Positions 49,237 through 59,568 of a stretch of 64,000 bases of DNA are shown in pieces. The DNA is from Candidatus Stramentimicrobium fermentans. Its GTDB lineage: Bacteria > Atribacterota > Phoenicimicrobiia > Phoenicimicrobiales > Stramentimicrobiaceae. The translations under genes and the position numbers were made by a program. The stretch is from the NCBI GenBank assembly GCA_012520575.1, contig JAAYOB010000022.1:65524-129523 (forward strand), written 5' to 3'. Every line of letters starts with the position of its first letter. Within the stretch, counting starts at the first letter, position 1. The notes under the pieces are model-generated. The model worked only from the letters and a program-made list of their open reading frames with translations. It did no database searches and was not told where the DNA came from.

Positions 49237-50821
49237 TCTCTTTTATTTCCCTTATCTCTCTATTAACAATCATTTTAATGAACCTTTTTGCATTGCTAAA
49301 TTCGGTAATACCCAGCATTATACCACTAATATAGTATACCAGAATACCCAGTAATCCAGAAATTAACACCTGGGCCAATTGCAAAACTTTTGAATGTAAA
49401 TCAAATCTCAGCCCAAAATAATAAGCGCATCCCCAACAGGTTAACGCCATGAATATGCTGGCTAAAATAGATTTCCAAGAGAATAATAACAGCTCCCTGC
49501 TAAAAATACCACTTACTCTTTTTTCTAAATAAATCCCCAGAATAATAAAGTGCAAGATTGCTGAAATAGAAGTGGCTAAAGCAATTCCGGCATGTGCCAA
49601 ATACCTGACCAGGATCAGATCTAATATGATATTAACAGTTACGGCTAGGATACCAATACGCAACGGGGTTTTAGTATCTTTTAAAGCGTAAAAAGTACTT
49701 ATTATCAATCTTAAAATTGAGATGGCAAAAAGGCCGACGGTATAGCAGACCAATGCCACTTCAGTAGTCGAAGTATCTTGGGCACTGAATAAACCATGTT
49801 CATAAAATAGTCGTACTATGGGGTAGCTTAGTGTGATTAACCCTACCATGCAGGGCCAGATAAAAAAGGAAAGCAATTTGAATCCGAAAGAAAAACTACT
49901 TTTCATATCTTCTATCTGTCCTTTGGCAACATATTTAGAAAGCGTCGGCAGTATGGCTATGGTCAGTGCTATGCCAAAAACACCCAGAGGAAATTGCATT
50001 AGCCGATTAGCATAATACAAAGCGGAGATGCTGCCATGCGTCAGAAATGATGCAATAATACGGTCAACCACAAAATTAATCTTATCAATAGCCAATCCGA
50101 TAGCTGCTGGAATTAATAATTGAAAGAACGAGCTTACGTCCGGATCGTAGATATTAAAGGTGATTTTATAGTTAAAATGCTTTTTTATTAAAGAAGGAAT
50201 GTGTATTAGAACTTGTGCCAAGCCGCCGGCTAAAACCCCTATTGCCAAACTATATATGCCGAACCGGGCGGTATAGAAGAACGCGAATATGATAATACCC
50301 ATATTGAGCAAGGCAGGAGCTAATGCAGGTATAAAAAATACTCCATAAGAGTTTAAGATTCCCATAAATAAGGCAGCCAGTGCGGCAAAGCCGATATAGG
50401 GAAACATAATCTTTGTTAAATTAACCGTTAACAAGTATTTTTCAGGAAATTGCCTAAATCCCACAGCCATCATATTGACTAAATATGGGGCTGACCAGAT
50501 ACCCAGAGAAATAATAATTAAAACAGCTATAATTAAGAGGTTGAGTACTTTACTGGCAAAAGCATCTGCTTTTTCTTTATCTTGATGAGCCAGATATCCC
50601 GAAAACATAGGCACAAAAGCAGTATTTAAGGCACCCTCCCCTATCACGCTTCTTAGAAGGTTCGGTATCATAAAGGCCATAAAAAAAGCATCTGTTTCAA
50701 AGCTTGCCCCAAATTGATTAGAAATTACTATCTCTCGGCCTAATCCAAAAAATCGGCAGATAAGAGTTGCAGCCATTACTATCCCGGTATATCGGGCAAC
50801 CTTTACATTGCTGTCGGTCAT
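49229..50821 (-). CDS. murJ: Lipid II flippase MurJ (MviN family)
   Basis: MurJ moves the cell-wall precursor lipid II to the outer face of the membrane. It has 530 residues and about 14 hydrophobic segments. The family marks are [48 protein letters not shown] in adjoining blocks, with the central-cavity arginines. It heads the murJ-lepA-hemW series and is divergent from rpsT. Confidence 0.95.
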   Translation of the reverse strand: MTDSNVKVARYTGIVMAATLICRFFGLGREIVISNQFGASFETDAFFMAFMIPNLLRSVIGEGALNTAFVPMFSGYLAHQDKEKADAFASKVLNLLIIAVLIIISLGIWSAPYLVNMMAVGFRQFPEKYLLTVNLTKIMFPYIGFAALAALFMGILNSYGVFFIPALAPALLNMGIIIFAFFYTARFGIYSLAIGVLAGGLAQVLIHIPSLIKKHFNYKITFNIYDPDVSSFFQLLIPAAIGLAIDKINFVVDRIIASFLTHGSISALYYANRLMQFPLGVFGIALTIAILPTLSKYVAKGQIEDMKSSFSFGFKLLSFFIWPCMVGLITLSYPIVRLFYEHGLFSAQDTSTTEVALVCYTVGLFAISILRLIISTFYALKDTKTPLRIGILAVTVNIILDLILVRYLAHAGIALATSISAILHFIILGIYLEKRVSGIFSRELLLFSWKSILASIFMALTCWGCAYYFGLRFDLHSKVLQLAQVLISGLLGILVYYISGIMLGITEFSNAKRFIKMIVNREIREIKEND

Positions 50822-50851
50822 ATTTCTTCTCCATGTGTGTTGTTTAAAAAA

Positions 50852-50881
50852 TTAATATGTTATTTTTTTCTTGATTTTCAA
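50852..50881 (-). promoter_or_regulatory. Possible murJ promoter
   Basis: On the minus strand TTGAAA (50876-50881) and TATTAA (50852-50857) are 18 bp apart. It overlaps the divergent rpsT promoter. Confidence 0.4.
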
Positions 50882-50899
50882 TTAAAAAGATGTTAAAAT
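50871..50899 (+). promoter_or_regulatory. Predicted sigma-A promoter for rpsT
   Basis: TTGATT (50871-50876) and TAAAAT (50894-50899) are 17 bp apart, about 33 bp before the rpsT ATG. It gives rpsT a short leader with an AAGGAAG ribosome site. Confidence 0.7.
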
Positions 50900-50932
50900 T
50901 TACCAGCAAAACTATAAGAAAGGAAGCTATAC

Positions 50933-51238
50933 ATGCCCACAATCAAATCAGCTATCAAAAGGGCTAAAATTTCAGAAAAACAACGTATCAGGAATTATGC
51001 TTATAAATCCAAAGTAAAGACTCTAATTAAAAAATTTGAAAATTCGCTGAACACGGAAGACAATAATGTCATTCAGCAAAATTTTCAGAAATGTGTGTCA
51101 ACTCTGGACAAGGCTGCTCAAAAGGGTGTTTTTGCCAGAAACACCGTTGCTCGAAAAAAATCCTTATTGGCCAAAAAACTCAAACTTCAGGTATTGAATG
51201 CTAAGGAACAGGCTGCTCAAGGGGCAGAACAGGGTTAA
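50933..51238 (+). CDS. rpsT: 30S ribosomal protein S20
   Basis: S20 binds 16S rRNA in the body of the small subunit. The 101-residue helical, basic protein starts MPTIKSAIKRAKISEKQRIRN and has KGVFARNTVARKKSLLAKKL, the family's C-terminal motif. A short Gln/Gly/Ala tail (EQAAQGAEQG) extends past the usual end. It is the only plus-strand gene in its neighbourhood, and its last 38 bp overlap the end of holA on the other strand. Confidence 0.97.
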   Translation: MPTIKSAIKRAKISEKQRIRNYAYKSKVKTLIKKFENSLNTEDNNVIQQNFQKCVSTLDKAAQKGVFARNTVARKKSLLAKKLKLQVLNAKEQAAQGAEQG

Positions 51239-52271
51239 AACTACCCTTTTTTGTTATGCCTATTACTAATTGTTCTAAGATTAGACTGGGCAGCAAAGAG
51301 CCTGTTTTCAGGTTAGTTTCCGCCTGTAACAAAGACTGATAAGCCATCTTTAATTCATCAAGTGAGTATTTTTGGGATTGGGCTATAATTCTTTGTACCA
51401 TAAAATAAGGGAGATTTGAATCTCCCTTAATTATTTTTATATTATTTGGGAATAGCTTCGCCCTATGGATTAATCCTATCTGGCGATTTATCATGGCTAA
51501 AAGCTGCAATGGATGGTATTCATCGCTACCTAATAATTTTCTTAGATAACCTATTGTTCTTGCTGCATCACGTTCTCCCAATGCCTCTACAAAATCAAAA
51601 ATATTTCCACTCCGTAACCCATATAAACCGTTTAAAACATCATTTTTAGTAATTTTATCACTCGTACCCTCTAAATAACAGAACAACTTATCCAGTTCAT
51701 TGCTAATTAAACCAACGTCATTTTCCGTAATGCTCTGCAAATAATAGAGTGCCTCATTTGTTATCTCTTTTTGTTCTTCCTTACATCTCGCTATGACTAA
51801 CTGTCTTATTTGTGTTTTATTTAACTTTTTTAGGTTTACAATTGAACCATATTTTTTTATCTTCTCTATTTTTATGTTTTTCGGTACCGCTTTGCTATCA
51901 ACAAAAAGTAAGATTAAGTGATTGTCAGAGTCAAATGATAAATTTTCTATCAGGGTATCCAGTTTCTGCAGCAGAGGTCTTTTGATTTTCTCTAATTGCT
52001 TGATAATAATACCCTGTATGGTTCCGGGGCCAAAACCCAGCGGTACGGCATAGAGAGAATTAGCCAGCTCGCTAAAATCGAGATCTTCACCATAAAAAAC
52101 ACTATAATTGACCTGCCGTTTTTGTCGGAAAAGGTGCAATTTGAGCTTCTCCAGAATAATATTATGCAGAAAATTGTCTTCTCCATAAAATAGATATATT
52201 GGTTTGATTATATTTTTTTCAATTTCCCTTTGAATGGAAAAAAAATCAAAGGTTTTCTGTCTTTCATTCAT
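51201..52271 (-). CDS. holA: DNA polymerase III subunit delta
   Basis: The delta subunit opens the sliding clamp within the clamp loader. The 356-residue product has the N-terminal KPIYLFYGEDNFLHNIILEKL segment that is typical of HolA, and the three-domain AAA-like layout without a P-loop. It follows comEC by 10 bp and ends inside rpsT on the opposite strand. holA next to comEC and rpsT is a conserved arrangement in many bacteria. Confidence 0.92.
   Translation of the reverse strand: MNERQKTFDFFSIQREIEKNIIKPIYLFYGEDNFLHNIILEKLKLHLFRQKRQVNYSVFYGEDLDFSELANSLYAVPLGFGPGTIQGIIIKQLEKIKRPLLQKLDTLIENLSFDSDNHLILLFVDSKAVPKNIKIEKIKKYGSIVNLKKLNKTQIRQLVIARCKEEQKEITNEALYYLQSITENDVGLISNELDKLFCYLEGTSDKITKNDVLNGLYGLRSGNIFDFVEALGERDAARTIGYLRKLLGSDEYHPLQLLAMINRQIGLIHRAKLFPNNIKIIKGDSNLPYFMVQRIIAQSQKYSLDELKMAYQSLLQAETNLKTGSLLPSLILEQLVIGITKKGSFNPVLPLEQPVP
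51231..51252 (+). terminator. Intrinsic terminator of rpsT
   Basis: AGGGT (51231-51235), a 7-base loop, ACCCT (51243-51247) and a T run to 51252. The stem is short. It lies within the 3' end of the holA coding region, so the rpsT terminator would be shared with coding sequence. Confidence 0.5.
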
Positions 52272-52281
52272 ATTGTTATCG

Positions 52282-54642
52282 TTACCTAAACGTTTTTATA
52301 TTAATATTCTGTCCATTACTGGTAATTAAAACTGTCCCATTTAAATCTGTTCTAAAAACTTCCCAGCAATAATCTTTAAGTCTTTTAACTACACTCGGAT
52401 GGGGAAGGTTAACATTATTTAAGCCCACCGATATTATCGCTACCTTGGGTTGAACTCTATTTAAAAATAATTCAGAGCTGGAGGTAATGCTGCCATGGTG
52501 GGCGACTTTTAAGACATCACTTTTTAATTGTTCTTGCCAGGATAACAGGTTTATTTCTGCTGATTCTTCTATATCACCGGTTAATAAGAAGCTGACATTT
52601 TTATATCGTAATTTTAACACAATTGATTGGTTATTAAAATCATTTTCCTGGTAATATGTTGAGGGATTCATGGGGTTGAGGATTAATATTTCCAATCCCG
52701 GCTCTAAAGCAATGAGGTCTCCTGCCTTCACTTTAGAATAGATGATTCCATTATCACTTCTTATTAAAGAAAGGAATTGTTGATAAACAGGGTCTTTACT
52801 GTCTATGCCGCTGTCCATAACCATGCCGACCTTCATTTCTTTTAGGACAGTAACCAGGCCTTCTAAGTGGTCTAAGTCGGGATGAGTTAGAACCAAAATA
52901 TCAATCTGATTAATTCCCAGGCGCCTTAAATAGGGTACCACAGTATGCTTACCTACGTCAAAATCATTAAAAGGTGTCCCCCCGCCGTCAATCAAAATTT
53001 TCTTGTTTAGCGGCGTTTCAATTAAAATTGAATCTCCCTGACCTACATTTATAAAATGGAGTGAGAATAATTGGGAAAAAGGAAATAGATGAGCGGACAG
53101 CATTGCTATTATAACCGCCATTGTACCCCAGAATACAAACTTTCTTTTATTAACATCCAGTTTGGGCCAATTAATGAGAATATAGGCCATAACTATAAGT
53201 AAAAAATAATAAGAGATTGTCTGGTAGATGTGCGGTTGAGCAATATAATGATAGGCATAAGGTAAGGACGAGAAAAATTTAGTGAAAGATAGCAGAAGAT
53301 TAATTAAAATTTCACTTAAATGAGCCGTCAATTGCGCAAAAGAAATAAGAAGGAAAGAGCCTATAATAGAGATTAAACCTAAAATGAGGATAATACTGAC
53401 TAAGGGCACTATTATTAAATTAGCCCAAATGGCTATAAGCGATATTTTGTAAAAATAATAGGCCGATAACGGTGCCATTCCTAACCAGGCGGATAAGGAA
53501 ATAGCCAAGGATTCCGATAAATAATTAGGCAAAAAATCTAACTTCTCCTGTAACAGGGGATAAAGAAGGATAATAAAAAAAGTGACTGTGAAAGAGAGTA
53601 AAAAACCTGCATCAAATAATAAGAGAGGCTGATAAAATAATATTAACAATGCTGCTAAAAAAATACTGCTGTATTGATGATAAGGCCGATTAATATATTT
53701 AGCAATAAGAAAAGTGATGAACATCAGAGTGGCTCTGCTTACTGAAGGGCGAAAACCGGTGATTGCTGCATATACCAGTAAAATAATTATTATAATAATA
53801 TACTTTAATCTCTCGTTTTTTTTAAAAAAAGACCAGAAGTTGAAGATATTAAATAAAAAGATGGCGATAATCCCTACATGCAACCCTGAAATAGCCAGTA
53901 TGTGCATCACCCCTGCATCTTGGAATATAGGTTCCCACTCCGGGGGCAGTTCACTTCGATCACCGGCGATAATTGCCTTTATGAAGGCAGCTTGCGGATA
54001 ATGGTATATTCTATCGATATTTTTAGCAATATTTTCTTTAATATAATTAAGAGCTTTACTTAAAATTAATTGATTATTTTTGCCAACAAAATAAATCTGA
54101 TCAGCATTGAGGCTACCGGTGACAAATATTCTTTGCCTGATTAAATAATCCCTATAATTGAATTCGCCAAAATTCCCCGGTAAATCCGGTTCACCCAATA
54201 CCACTTTAGCTTTAATTAAGTCCCCATATTGGAATTGAAAATTAGTTCCATTCTGATAGACCCTTAAAAGTACCTTCCCTTCTACTTGATAACATTTGTC
54301 ATTATGCTGGATATTCTGGGCAGCCAACAAAATTTCCTGGCAGCCTCCATCTTGCCGCAGCCTCGCCTCTAATACCGTTCCCATTAAAAGGCCGGAGTTA
54401 GCCCTGAAATAATAAATATGGTTGGAGCCCTGTGGTTTACTCTGATAGGCGGTATTCATCATGCCGAGCAACAAAAATATAATAAGCAGATAAACACCGG
54501 TAAAATTACAGCCTGCCTTATATGAAAGAATGGCCCATAGACACCACAACAGGCAGAATGAGAATAAAAATTGGAAAGAAAAATAGCTGAGGTTCTTTTG
54601 CAGCAAAATGCCGATAATATAGAATATTAAGACTGAAAGCAA
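52282..54642 (-). CDS. comEC: DNA internalization channel protein ComEC/Rec2
   Basis: ComEC moves single-stranded DNA across the inner membrane during transformation. The 786-residue product has an N-terminal membrane and OB region, the Competence domain with many helices (HILAISGLHVGIIAIFLFN signature), and a C-terminal metallo-beta-lactamase domain with LTHPDLDHLEGL. All three parts are intact. The frame's first usable start is a TTG at 54642 with a weak AGGCG site, so the exact start is uncertain. Confidence 0.94.
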   Translation of the reverse strand: MLSVLIFYIIGILLQKNLSYFSFQFLFSFCLLWCLWAILSYKAGCNFTGVYLLIIFLLLGMMNTAYQSKPQGSNHIYYFRANSGLLMGTVLEARLRQDGGCQEILLAAQNIQHNDKCYQVEGKVLLRVYQNGTNFQFQYGDLIKAKVVLGEPDLPGNFGEFNYRDYLIRQRIFVTGSLNADQIYFVGKNNQLILSKALNYIKENIAKNIDRIYHYPQAAFIKAIIAGDRSELPPEWEPIFQDAGVMHILAISGLHVGIIAIFLFNIFNFWSFFKKNERLKYIIIIIILLVYAAITGFRPSVSRATLMFITFLIAKYINRPYHQYSSIFLAALLILFYQPLLLFDAGFLLSFTVTFFIILLYPLLQEKLDFLPNYLSESLAISLSAWLGMAPLSAYYFYKISLIAIWANLIIVPLVSIILILGLISIIGSFLLISFAQLTAHLSEILINLLLSFTKFFSSLPYAYHYIAQPHIYQTISYYFLLIVMAYILINWPKLDVNKRKFVFWGTMAVIIAMLSAHLFPFSQLFSLHFINVGQGDSILIETPLNKKILIDGGGTPFNDFDVGKHTVVPYLRRLGINQIDILVLTHPDLDHLEGLVTVLKEMKVGMVMDSGIDSKDPVYQQFLSLIRSDNGIIYSKVKAGDLIALEPGLEILILNPMNPSTYYQENDFNNQSIVLKLRYKNVSFLLTGDIEESAEINLLSWQEQLKSDVLKVAHHGSITSSSELFLNRVQPKVAIISVGLNNVNLPHPSVVKRLKDYCWEVFRTDLNGTVLITSNGQNINIKTFR

Positions 54643-54676
54643 TGGCGCCTGAGCGTTTGGTAAAGAATTAGTCTTT

Positions 54677-55306
54677 CTAATGGGTTGTAATCATCTCCTT
54701 AATAGCATCAAATCTCTTCTGACCAATACCTGAAACACCTTTTATATCTTCAATTCTGCGAAATATTCCATTGTTCTTACGGAATTCCAAGATACGTTCA
54801 GCCAGTACCGGACCGATTCCGGGCAATGATTCTAATTCACGAGCGGTGGCAGAATTAATATTTATTAAACCGCTGTTAGCATCGTAATTAAATTCAGGCA
54901 TTGTTAATCCCTGTTCAGCCATTCCTGATAATTCACCTTTTCTCTCTTCCGGTATAAAAGGAATAATTATTTTTTGCCCGTCGTGAATAGGAGCAGCAAG
55001 ATTTACCATATCAAGATGGGCTTTTTCCAGCGCACCTCCGGCCATTTTAACCACATCGATTATACGCTCACCTGATGATATCTGATAAACGCCAGGCTGC
55101 TTAACCGCACCGGCAATGTGGATGATATAAATTTCTTCTTGAGATGTATCTGCAACATTTTGCTGAATAGACAAATTTTCCTGATTGGAAGGAAGTATAG
55201 TAATCTTATTCTTTTCTTGCAGATAAAATCTGCAACCAAAGATGGTTATTATTACAGTAACAATGAGCAATAAAACTATTTTTTCCTGCTTAGAAAAAAC
55301 GAACAT
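54677..55306 (-). CDS. comEA: DNA receptor protein ComEA
   Basis: ComEA binds incoming double-stranded DNA outside the inner membrane and hands it to ComEC. The 209-residue product has an N-terminal membrane anchor (about 9-28), a SLBB domain (HIAGAVKQPGVYQISSGERIIDVV) and a C-terminal helix-hairpin-helix pair (LININSATARELESLPGIG). It is 10 bp after folC. Confidence 0.95.
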   Translation of the reverse strand: MFVFSKQEKIVLLLIVTVIITIFGCRFYLQEKNKITILPSNQENLSIQQNVADTSQEEIYIIHIAGAVKQPGVYQISSGERIIDVVKMAGGALEKAHLDMVNLAAPIHDGQKIIIPFIPEERKGELSGMAEQGLTMPEFNYDANSGLININSATARELESLPGIGPVLAERILEFRKNNGIFRRIEDIKGVSGIGQKRFDAIKEMITTH

Positions 55307-55316
55307 AGTACCTCTT

Positions 55317-56630
55317 CTATTTTCCTTTTTCTAAAAAATAGGCTTTTGCCTCCCCTACCGTATACAAAGAACCGGTAATAATTATTATCTCATCTTCCCG
55401 GGCAATTTGAAGAGCTTTATCGATGGCAGCTGCAACACTATTTGTTTCCGATATATGTTTTTTATCCATATATCGGCTAACCTCTTCCATTAATACAGTT
55501 GTTGGGGTGGCACGGGGATTATCGGCCATAGTAAGGATAACCTTATTAATCTGGGTAACAATGGTTTTAACAATGGCAGTGAAATCCTTATCCTGAAAGA
55601 CACCAAGGACGGCAATAATATTTTTATCCGGGATTAATCTCTTTAAATTCTTCATAAACTGAGTAACCCCATCCGGGTTATGTGCCCCATCTAAAATAAC
55701 CAGAGGTTTTTCTCTAATAATCTCAAAACGGCCCGGCCATTGGGCGTGCCTTGCCCCCTCAATAATAGATTCCTTATTTATCTTAAAGCCATTATTATTG
55801 AGCAACTCTGCTGCAGCTATGGCTAAAGAGGCATTTTCAAGTTGGTATTCGCCCGCTAAAGGAACAAAAAGGTTAATAATTTTGTAATAAATTCCGGAAT
55901 AATTAAAATAATTCCCCTTTAATAGAGAATTTTCCAAGACGGCTTTGAATTGTTCTCCATAGATATATAAAGGAGCTTCTTTTTCTTGCGCAATCTTTTC
56001 AATTACTTGAGCTGCCTCCGGCAATTGCTGCCCACTGATTATCGCTGTATTCTGTTTAATAATAGCCCCTTTCTCCGCAGCAATTTCACTTAGAGTATTT
56101 CCCAGTTGTTCCATATGGTCAAAACCGAGATGAGTAACTATCGATACCAGAGGCCGGCAAATATTAGTAGCATCCAATCTCCCGCCTAAACCGACCTCCA
56201 TAATGGCGAAATCGACATTTTTTTCATAAAAATAAAGGAAAGCCATAGCCGTTACTACTTCAAAAAAGGTAGGATGCTTGTAGCCTTCTGTGTGAGCGAT
56301 TTTTTTAATAGCCGGTTTTAGCCTTTTCAGTAGTGCACAAACTTCATCTTGAGTTATATACTCACCATTTATCTTCATTCTCTCCTGGAAACTCACCAGA
56401 TGCGGGGAAGTATACAGCCCAACCTTATAATTCGCTTTTTGCAAAATGGAATGGAGAACAGCAGCTGTAGAACCCTTGCCATTGGTACCCGCAATATGAA
56501 TCACCTTAGTTTTTAAATGAGGATTATCAAATATGGAAAGTAAGCCAGAAATATTGTTCAAGCCTAACTTGATACCGTACTTATTCAGATTGTAGATATA
56601 GTCTATTGCTTCTTTATAACAGCTTTTCAT
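55317..56630 (-). CDS. folC: Folylpolyglutamate / dihydrofolate synthase
   Basis: FolC adds glutamate to folates, keeping them in the cell. The 437-residue product has the ATP loop HIAGTNGKGSTAA, then GLYTSPHL, EVGLGGRLDATN and ILDGAHNPDG. It begins 1 bp after the valS stop. valS-folC is a conserved pair in Firmicutes. Confidence 0.96.
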   Translation of the reverse strand: MKSCYKEAIDYIYNLNKYGIKLGLNNISGLLSIFDNPHLKTKVIHIAGTNGKGSTAAVLHSILQKANYKVGLYTSPHLVSFQERMKINGEYITQDEVCALLKRLKPAIKKIAHTEGYKHPTFFEVVTAMAFLYFYEKNVDFAIMEVGLGGRLDATNICRPLVSIVTHLGFDHMEQLGNTLSEIAAEKGAIIKQNTAIISGQQLPEAAQVIEKIAQEKEAPLYIYGEQFKAVLENSLLKGNYFNYSGIYYKIINLFVPLAGEYQLENASLAIAAAELLNNNGFKINKESIIEGARHAQWPGRFEIIREKPLVILDGAHNPDGVTQFMKNLKRLIPDKNIIAVLGVFQDKDFTAIVKTIVTQINKVILTMADNPRATPTTVLMEEVSRYMDKKHISETNSVAAAIDKALQIAREDEIIIITGSLYTVGEAKAYFLEKGK

Positions 56631-56631
56631 A

Positions 56632-59307
56632 CTATACAGCTTTAATGGTTTTTAAATTTGTGCAAATTCTATCTCTTATATCCGCTAATTCCAACATTTT
56701 CTCTTTTTCTTTATCGATAACCGATGCAGGCGCCTTTTCAATAAAATCAACATTATTTAATTTCTTATTTATGATAATTATTTCTTTTTCAATCTTGCTC
56801 AGTTTTTTCTCTAAACGACTTATCTCTACTTCGATATCGATTATATCCTTTAAAGGAATATAGATTTCTATATCTTCCAAAACACCGATAGCGGAATATT
56901 CCGGTTTTTCTAAAGTTTTTCCTATCAATATGAAATTGAGATGCGCTAAGCTTTTAAGGTAGGACTGATGCTCTTTCAACAATCTTTCTTTTTCATTACC
57001 AACTACCTTAATATGAGCATCCACAGTCTTGGTCAAAGGGATATTCATTTCAGCTTTTATATTGCGAATCACCTTAATAACACCCTGTATCACGATTACC
57101 TTTTCTTCTATATCTGTTCTGCTACTCTTCCTTTTAAAGTCAGGCCAGTCCTTGGTAGAAATACTCAGTCCCTGGTGGGGAATATTTTGCCAAATCTCCT
57201 CGGTAATAAAGGGCATAAAGGGGTGCAATATCCTTAAAATATGTTCCAGCACATACCAAAGAACGTATTGAACAGTCTTTTTTCTGGCACCATTTTCTTC
57301 CTTATATAAGGTCTCCTTAATCAGCTCAACATACCAATCACAAAAATAATTCCAGGTAAAATCATAGATGGCCATTGCCGCCTCACTGAATTGGTATTTG
57401 CCTAAATATTCGGTAACAATTTTAATGCAGTCATTGAGATGTGCTAATATCCATTTATCAAAAAGGTTGAACTCAAATTCTTCTTCTTTTAAAGAATATG
57501 GATCAAAATCAGATAGATTAGCTAAAGCAAAACGGGCAACATTCCATATCTTGTTAGTAAAATTGCGAAATGTTTCAATCTTTTCTGTAGATAGACGTAT
57601 ATAATTTGCTTGAATGGTTAGAGAGGCAAGTGTCATCCTGAGTGCATCTGCTCCATACTGTTCTATCACCACCAGAGGGTCTATCACATTTCCTCTGGAT
57701 TTACTCATTTTTTTCCCTTCTATGTCTTTAATGAGAGGATTGATAAATACTTCTTTAAAGGGAACCTCTCCCATGAATTTTAGTCCCATCATCATCATAC
57801 GGGCTACCCAAAAGAAGATAATATCAAATCCGGTTACCAAAAGATTAGTAGGATAGAATTCTGCTAAGTCAGAGGTCTCTTCGGGCCAACCCATAGTAGA
57901 AAAGGGCCACAAAGCTGAACTGAACCAGGTATCCAGGACATCTTTATCTTGTACTATGCTCTTGCTATGACACTTGGGACATTCTTCAGGATCTTCCATT
58001 TCTACTATGTATTCATTGCAATCCCGGCAATACCAGACCGGAACACGGTGACCCCACCATAGCTGTCTGGAAATACACCAATCTTTAATGCCGCGCATCC
58101 ATTCAAAATAGACTTTGGACCATCTTCCCGGAATAAAATTAGTCTCTTTGTTTTGTACCGCTTTAATTGCCGGAAGGGCTAAGTCTTTCATTTTTACAAA
58201 CCATTGCTGAGAGAGATACGGTTCAATTACTGTGTCACAACGGTAACAGTGACCCAGGGAGTGGCTATAATCTTCAGTCTTTACTAAATAATCCTCTGCT
58301 TTTAAGTCTTCCAGCACTACTTCTCGAGCTTGCTCTATACTTAAATTAGCATATTTACCGGTTTCTTTATTGGTAGTACCATCATCATTAAGAATATTAA
58401 TTTCTTTTAAACTATGTCTTTTGCCTAATTCAAAATCGTTTAAATCATGAGCTGGAGTTATCTTAACGGCTCCGGTACCAAATTCCGGATCAACGTATTT
58501 ATCGGCAACTATAGGCAGCCCTCGCCCTACTAACGGTAGAATTGCTATTTTCCCGACATATTTTTGATACCTTTGGTCCTTAGGATTTACCGCAACAGCA
58601 GTGTCGCCTAACATGGTCTCCGGTCTGGTGGTAGCCACTACAATATACTCATCAGTAAAATCTTTTAAGGGATATTTGATATGGTAGAGCTTGGATTTTT
58701 CTTCTCTTTGCTCAACCTCAATATCAGCAAGCGCCGTCTGACAACGCGGACACCAGTTAACAACATAATTAGAACGATATATAAGTCCTTCTTTAAACAG
58801 TGTGACAAACACCTTTCTCACTGCTTTAGAGAGCCCTTCATCGAGGGTGAATCTCAAACGGGACCAATCACAAGAGCAGCCCATTTTCTTAAGCTGGTTC
58901 AGAATATTAGAGCCATATTCATCTCGCCATTGCCAGGCACGTTCTACGAATTTCTCTCTTCCCAAATCATATCTGCTCTTCCCTTCTTCAGCAATTACTC
59001 TTTCTACTACATTTTGGGTAGCGATACCGGCATGGTCTGTTCCGGGAAGCCATAACACATTATACCTCTGCATTCTTTTCCAGCGAATGACGATATCCTG
59101 TAAAGTGTTATTCAAGGCATGCCCTATGTGTAAAGAACCGGTAATATTGGGTGGAGGCATCACTATAGAATAATTTCTTTCTCTTTTTTCATTACTCTTC
59201 ACCTGAAAAAGATTATTATCCAGCCAGTATTGATACCAACGGCTTTCAGCTGTTTTAGGATTATATACGGACGGTAAACTATTTTGTTTATATTGTTGGT
59301 TTTTCAT
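56632..59307 (-). CDS. valS: Valyl-tRNA synthetase
   Basis: ValRS charges tRNA-Val and edits threonine. I chose the ATG at 59307, seven bases after AAGGA. A longer frame to 59391 merely translates the T-box terminator. The 891-residue product has the HIGH-type motif PPPNITGSLHIGHALN, the editing domain (TTRPETMLGDTAVAVNP), KMSKSRGNV, and a C-terminal coiled coil. It heads the valS-folC-comEA-comEC-holA operon. Confidence 0.98.
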   Translation of the reverse strand: MKNQQYKQNSLPSVYNPKTAESRWYQYWLDNNLFQVKSNEKRERNYSIVMPPPNITGSLHIGHALNNTLQDIVIRWKRMQRYNVLWLPGTDHAGIATQNVVERVIAEEGKSRYDLGREKFVERAWQWRDEYGSNILNQLKKMGCSCDWSRLRFTLDEGLSKAVRKVFVTLFKEGLIYRSNYVVNWCPRCQTALADIEVEQREEKSKLYHIKYPLKDFTDEYIVVATTRPETMLGDTAVAVNPKDQRYQKYVGKIAILPLVGRGLPIVADKYVDPEFGTGAVKITPAHDLNDFELGKRHSLKEINILNDDGTTNKETGKYANLSIEQAREVVLEDLKAEDYLVKTEDYSHSLGHCYRCDTVIEPYLSQQWFVKMKDLALPAIKAVQNKETNFIPGRWSKVYFEWMRGIKDWCISRQLWWGHRVPVWYCRDCNEYIVEMEDPEECPKCHSKSIVQDKDVLDTWFSSALWPFSTMGWPEETSDLAEFYPTNLLVTGFDIIFFWVARMMMMGLKFMGEVPFKEVFINPLIKDIEGKKMSKSRGNVIDPLVVIEQYGADALRMTLASLTIQANYIRLSTEKIETFRNFTNKIWNVARFALANLSDFDPYSLKEEEFEFNLFDKWILAHLNDCIKIVTEYLGKYQFSEAAMAIYDFTWNYFCDWYVELIKETLYKEENGARKKTVQYVLWYVLEHILRILHPFMPFITEEIWQNIPHQGLSISTKDWPDFKRKSSRTDIEEKVIVIQGVIKVIRNIKAEMNIPLTKTVDAHIKVVGNEKERLLKEHQSYLKSLAHLNFILIGKTLEKPEYSAIGVLEDIEIYIPLKDIIDIEVEISRLEKKLSKIEKEIIIINKKLNNVDFIEKAPASVIDKEKEKMLELADIRDRICTNLKTIKAV

Positions 59308-59341
59308 ACTATTTTCCTTGCCTATATTATTTTTAGAAAAC

Positions 59342-59379
59342 AAAAAACCCTTCTCATCCTTCTTAAGGACGAAAAGGGT
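59342..59379 (-). terminator. T-box-controlled terminator before valS
   Basis: A 15-bp stem (59365-59379 with 59347-59361, including G-U pairs) has a 3-base loop and is followed by six T on the minus strand. It overlaps the T-box antiterminator, so the two would compete. Confidence 0.9.
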
Positions 59380-59562
59380 CCGTGGTACCACCTTAATTCC
59401 TGTTTTTAATAAGATTCAGTCAAAACAGGCGCTTAATATAGTGTTAACGGTACTGCCGTTGAAACTTACTCATTTTCAGTAAAAGGCTCCGGGAGGACAT
59501 TCAACAAAGCCATCGCATAAGACAGCTTTATTTACTATTTCCCATCTACACCAAAATATTTA
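59342..59562 (-). promoter_or_regulatory. T-box riboswitch for valS operon
   Basis: The T-box core AATTAAGGTGGTACCACG (59381-59398, minus strand) is almost exactly the consensus. It lies just upstream of the terminator. Further upstream are AGTA and GATG elements of stem I and a GAATGTCC segment in which GTC (59496-59498) is a candidate valine specifier codon. Uncharged tRNA-Val would stabilise the antiterminator and allow reading into valS. The specifier call is by eye and less certain than the T-box itself. Confidence 0.92.
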
Positions 59563-59568
59563 TTAGCT

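Noticed and set aside
59308-59391. 28-residue N-terminal extension of ValS
   Set aside because: It is a translation of the T-box terminator; the ATG at 59307 has the ribosome site and homology starts there.
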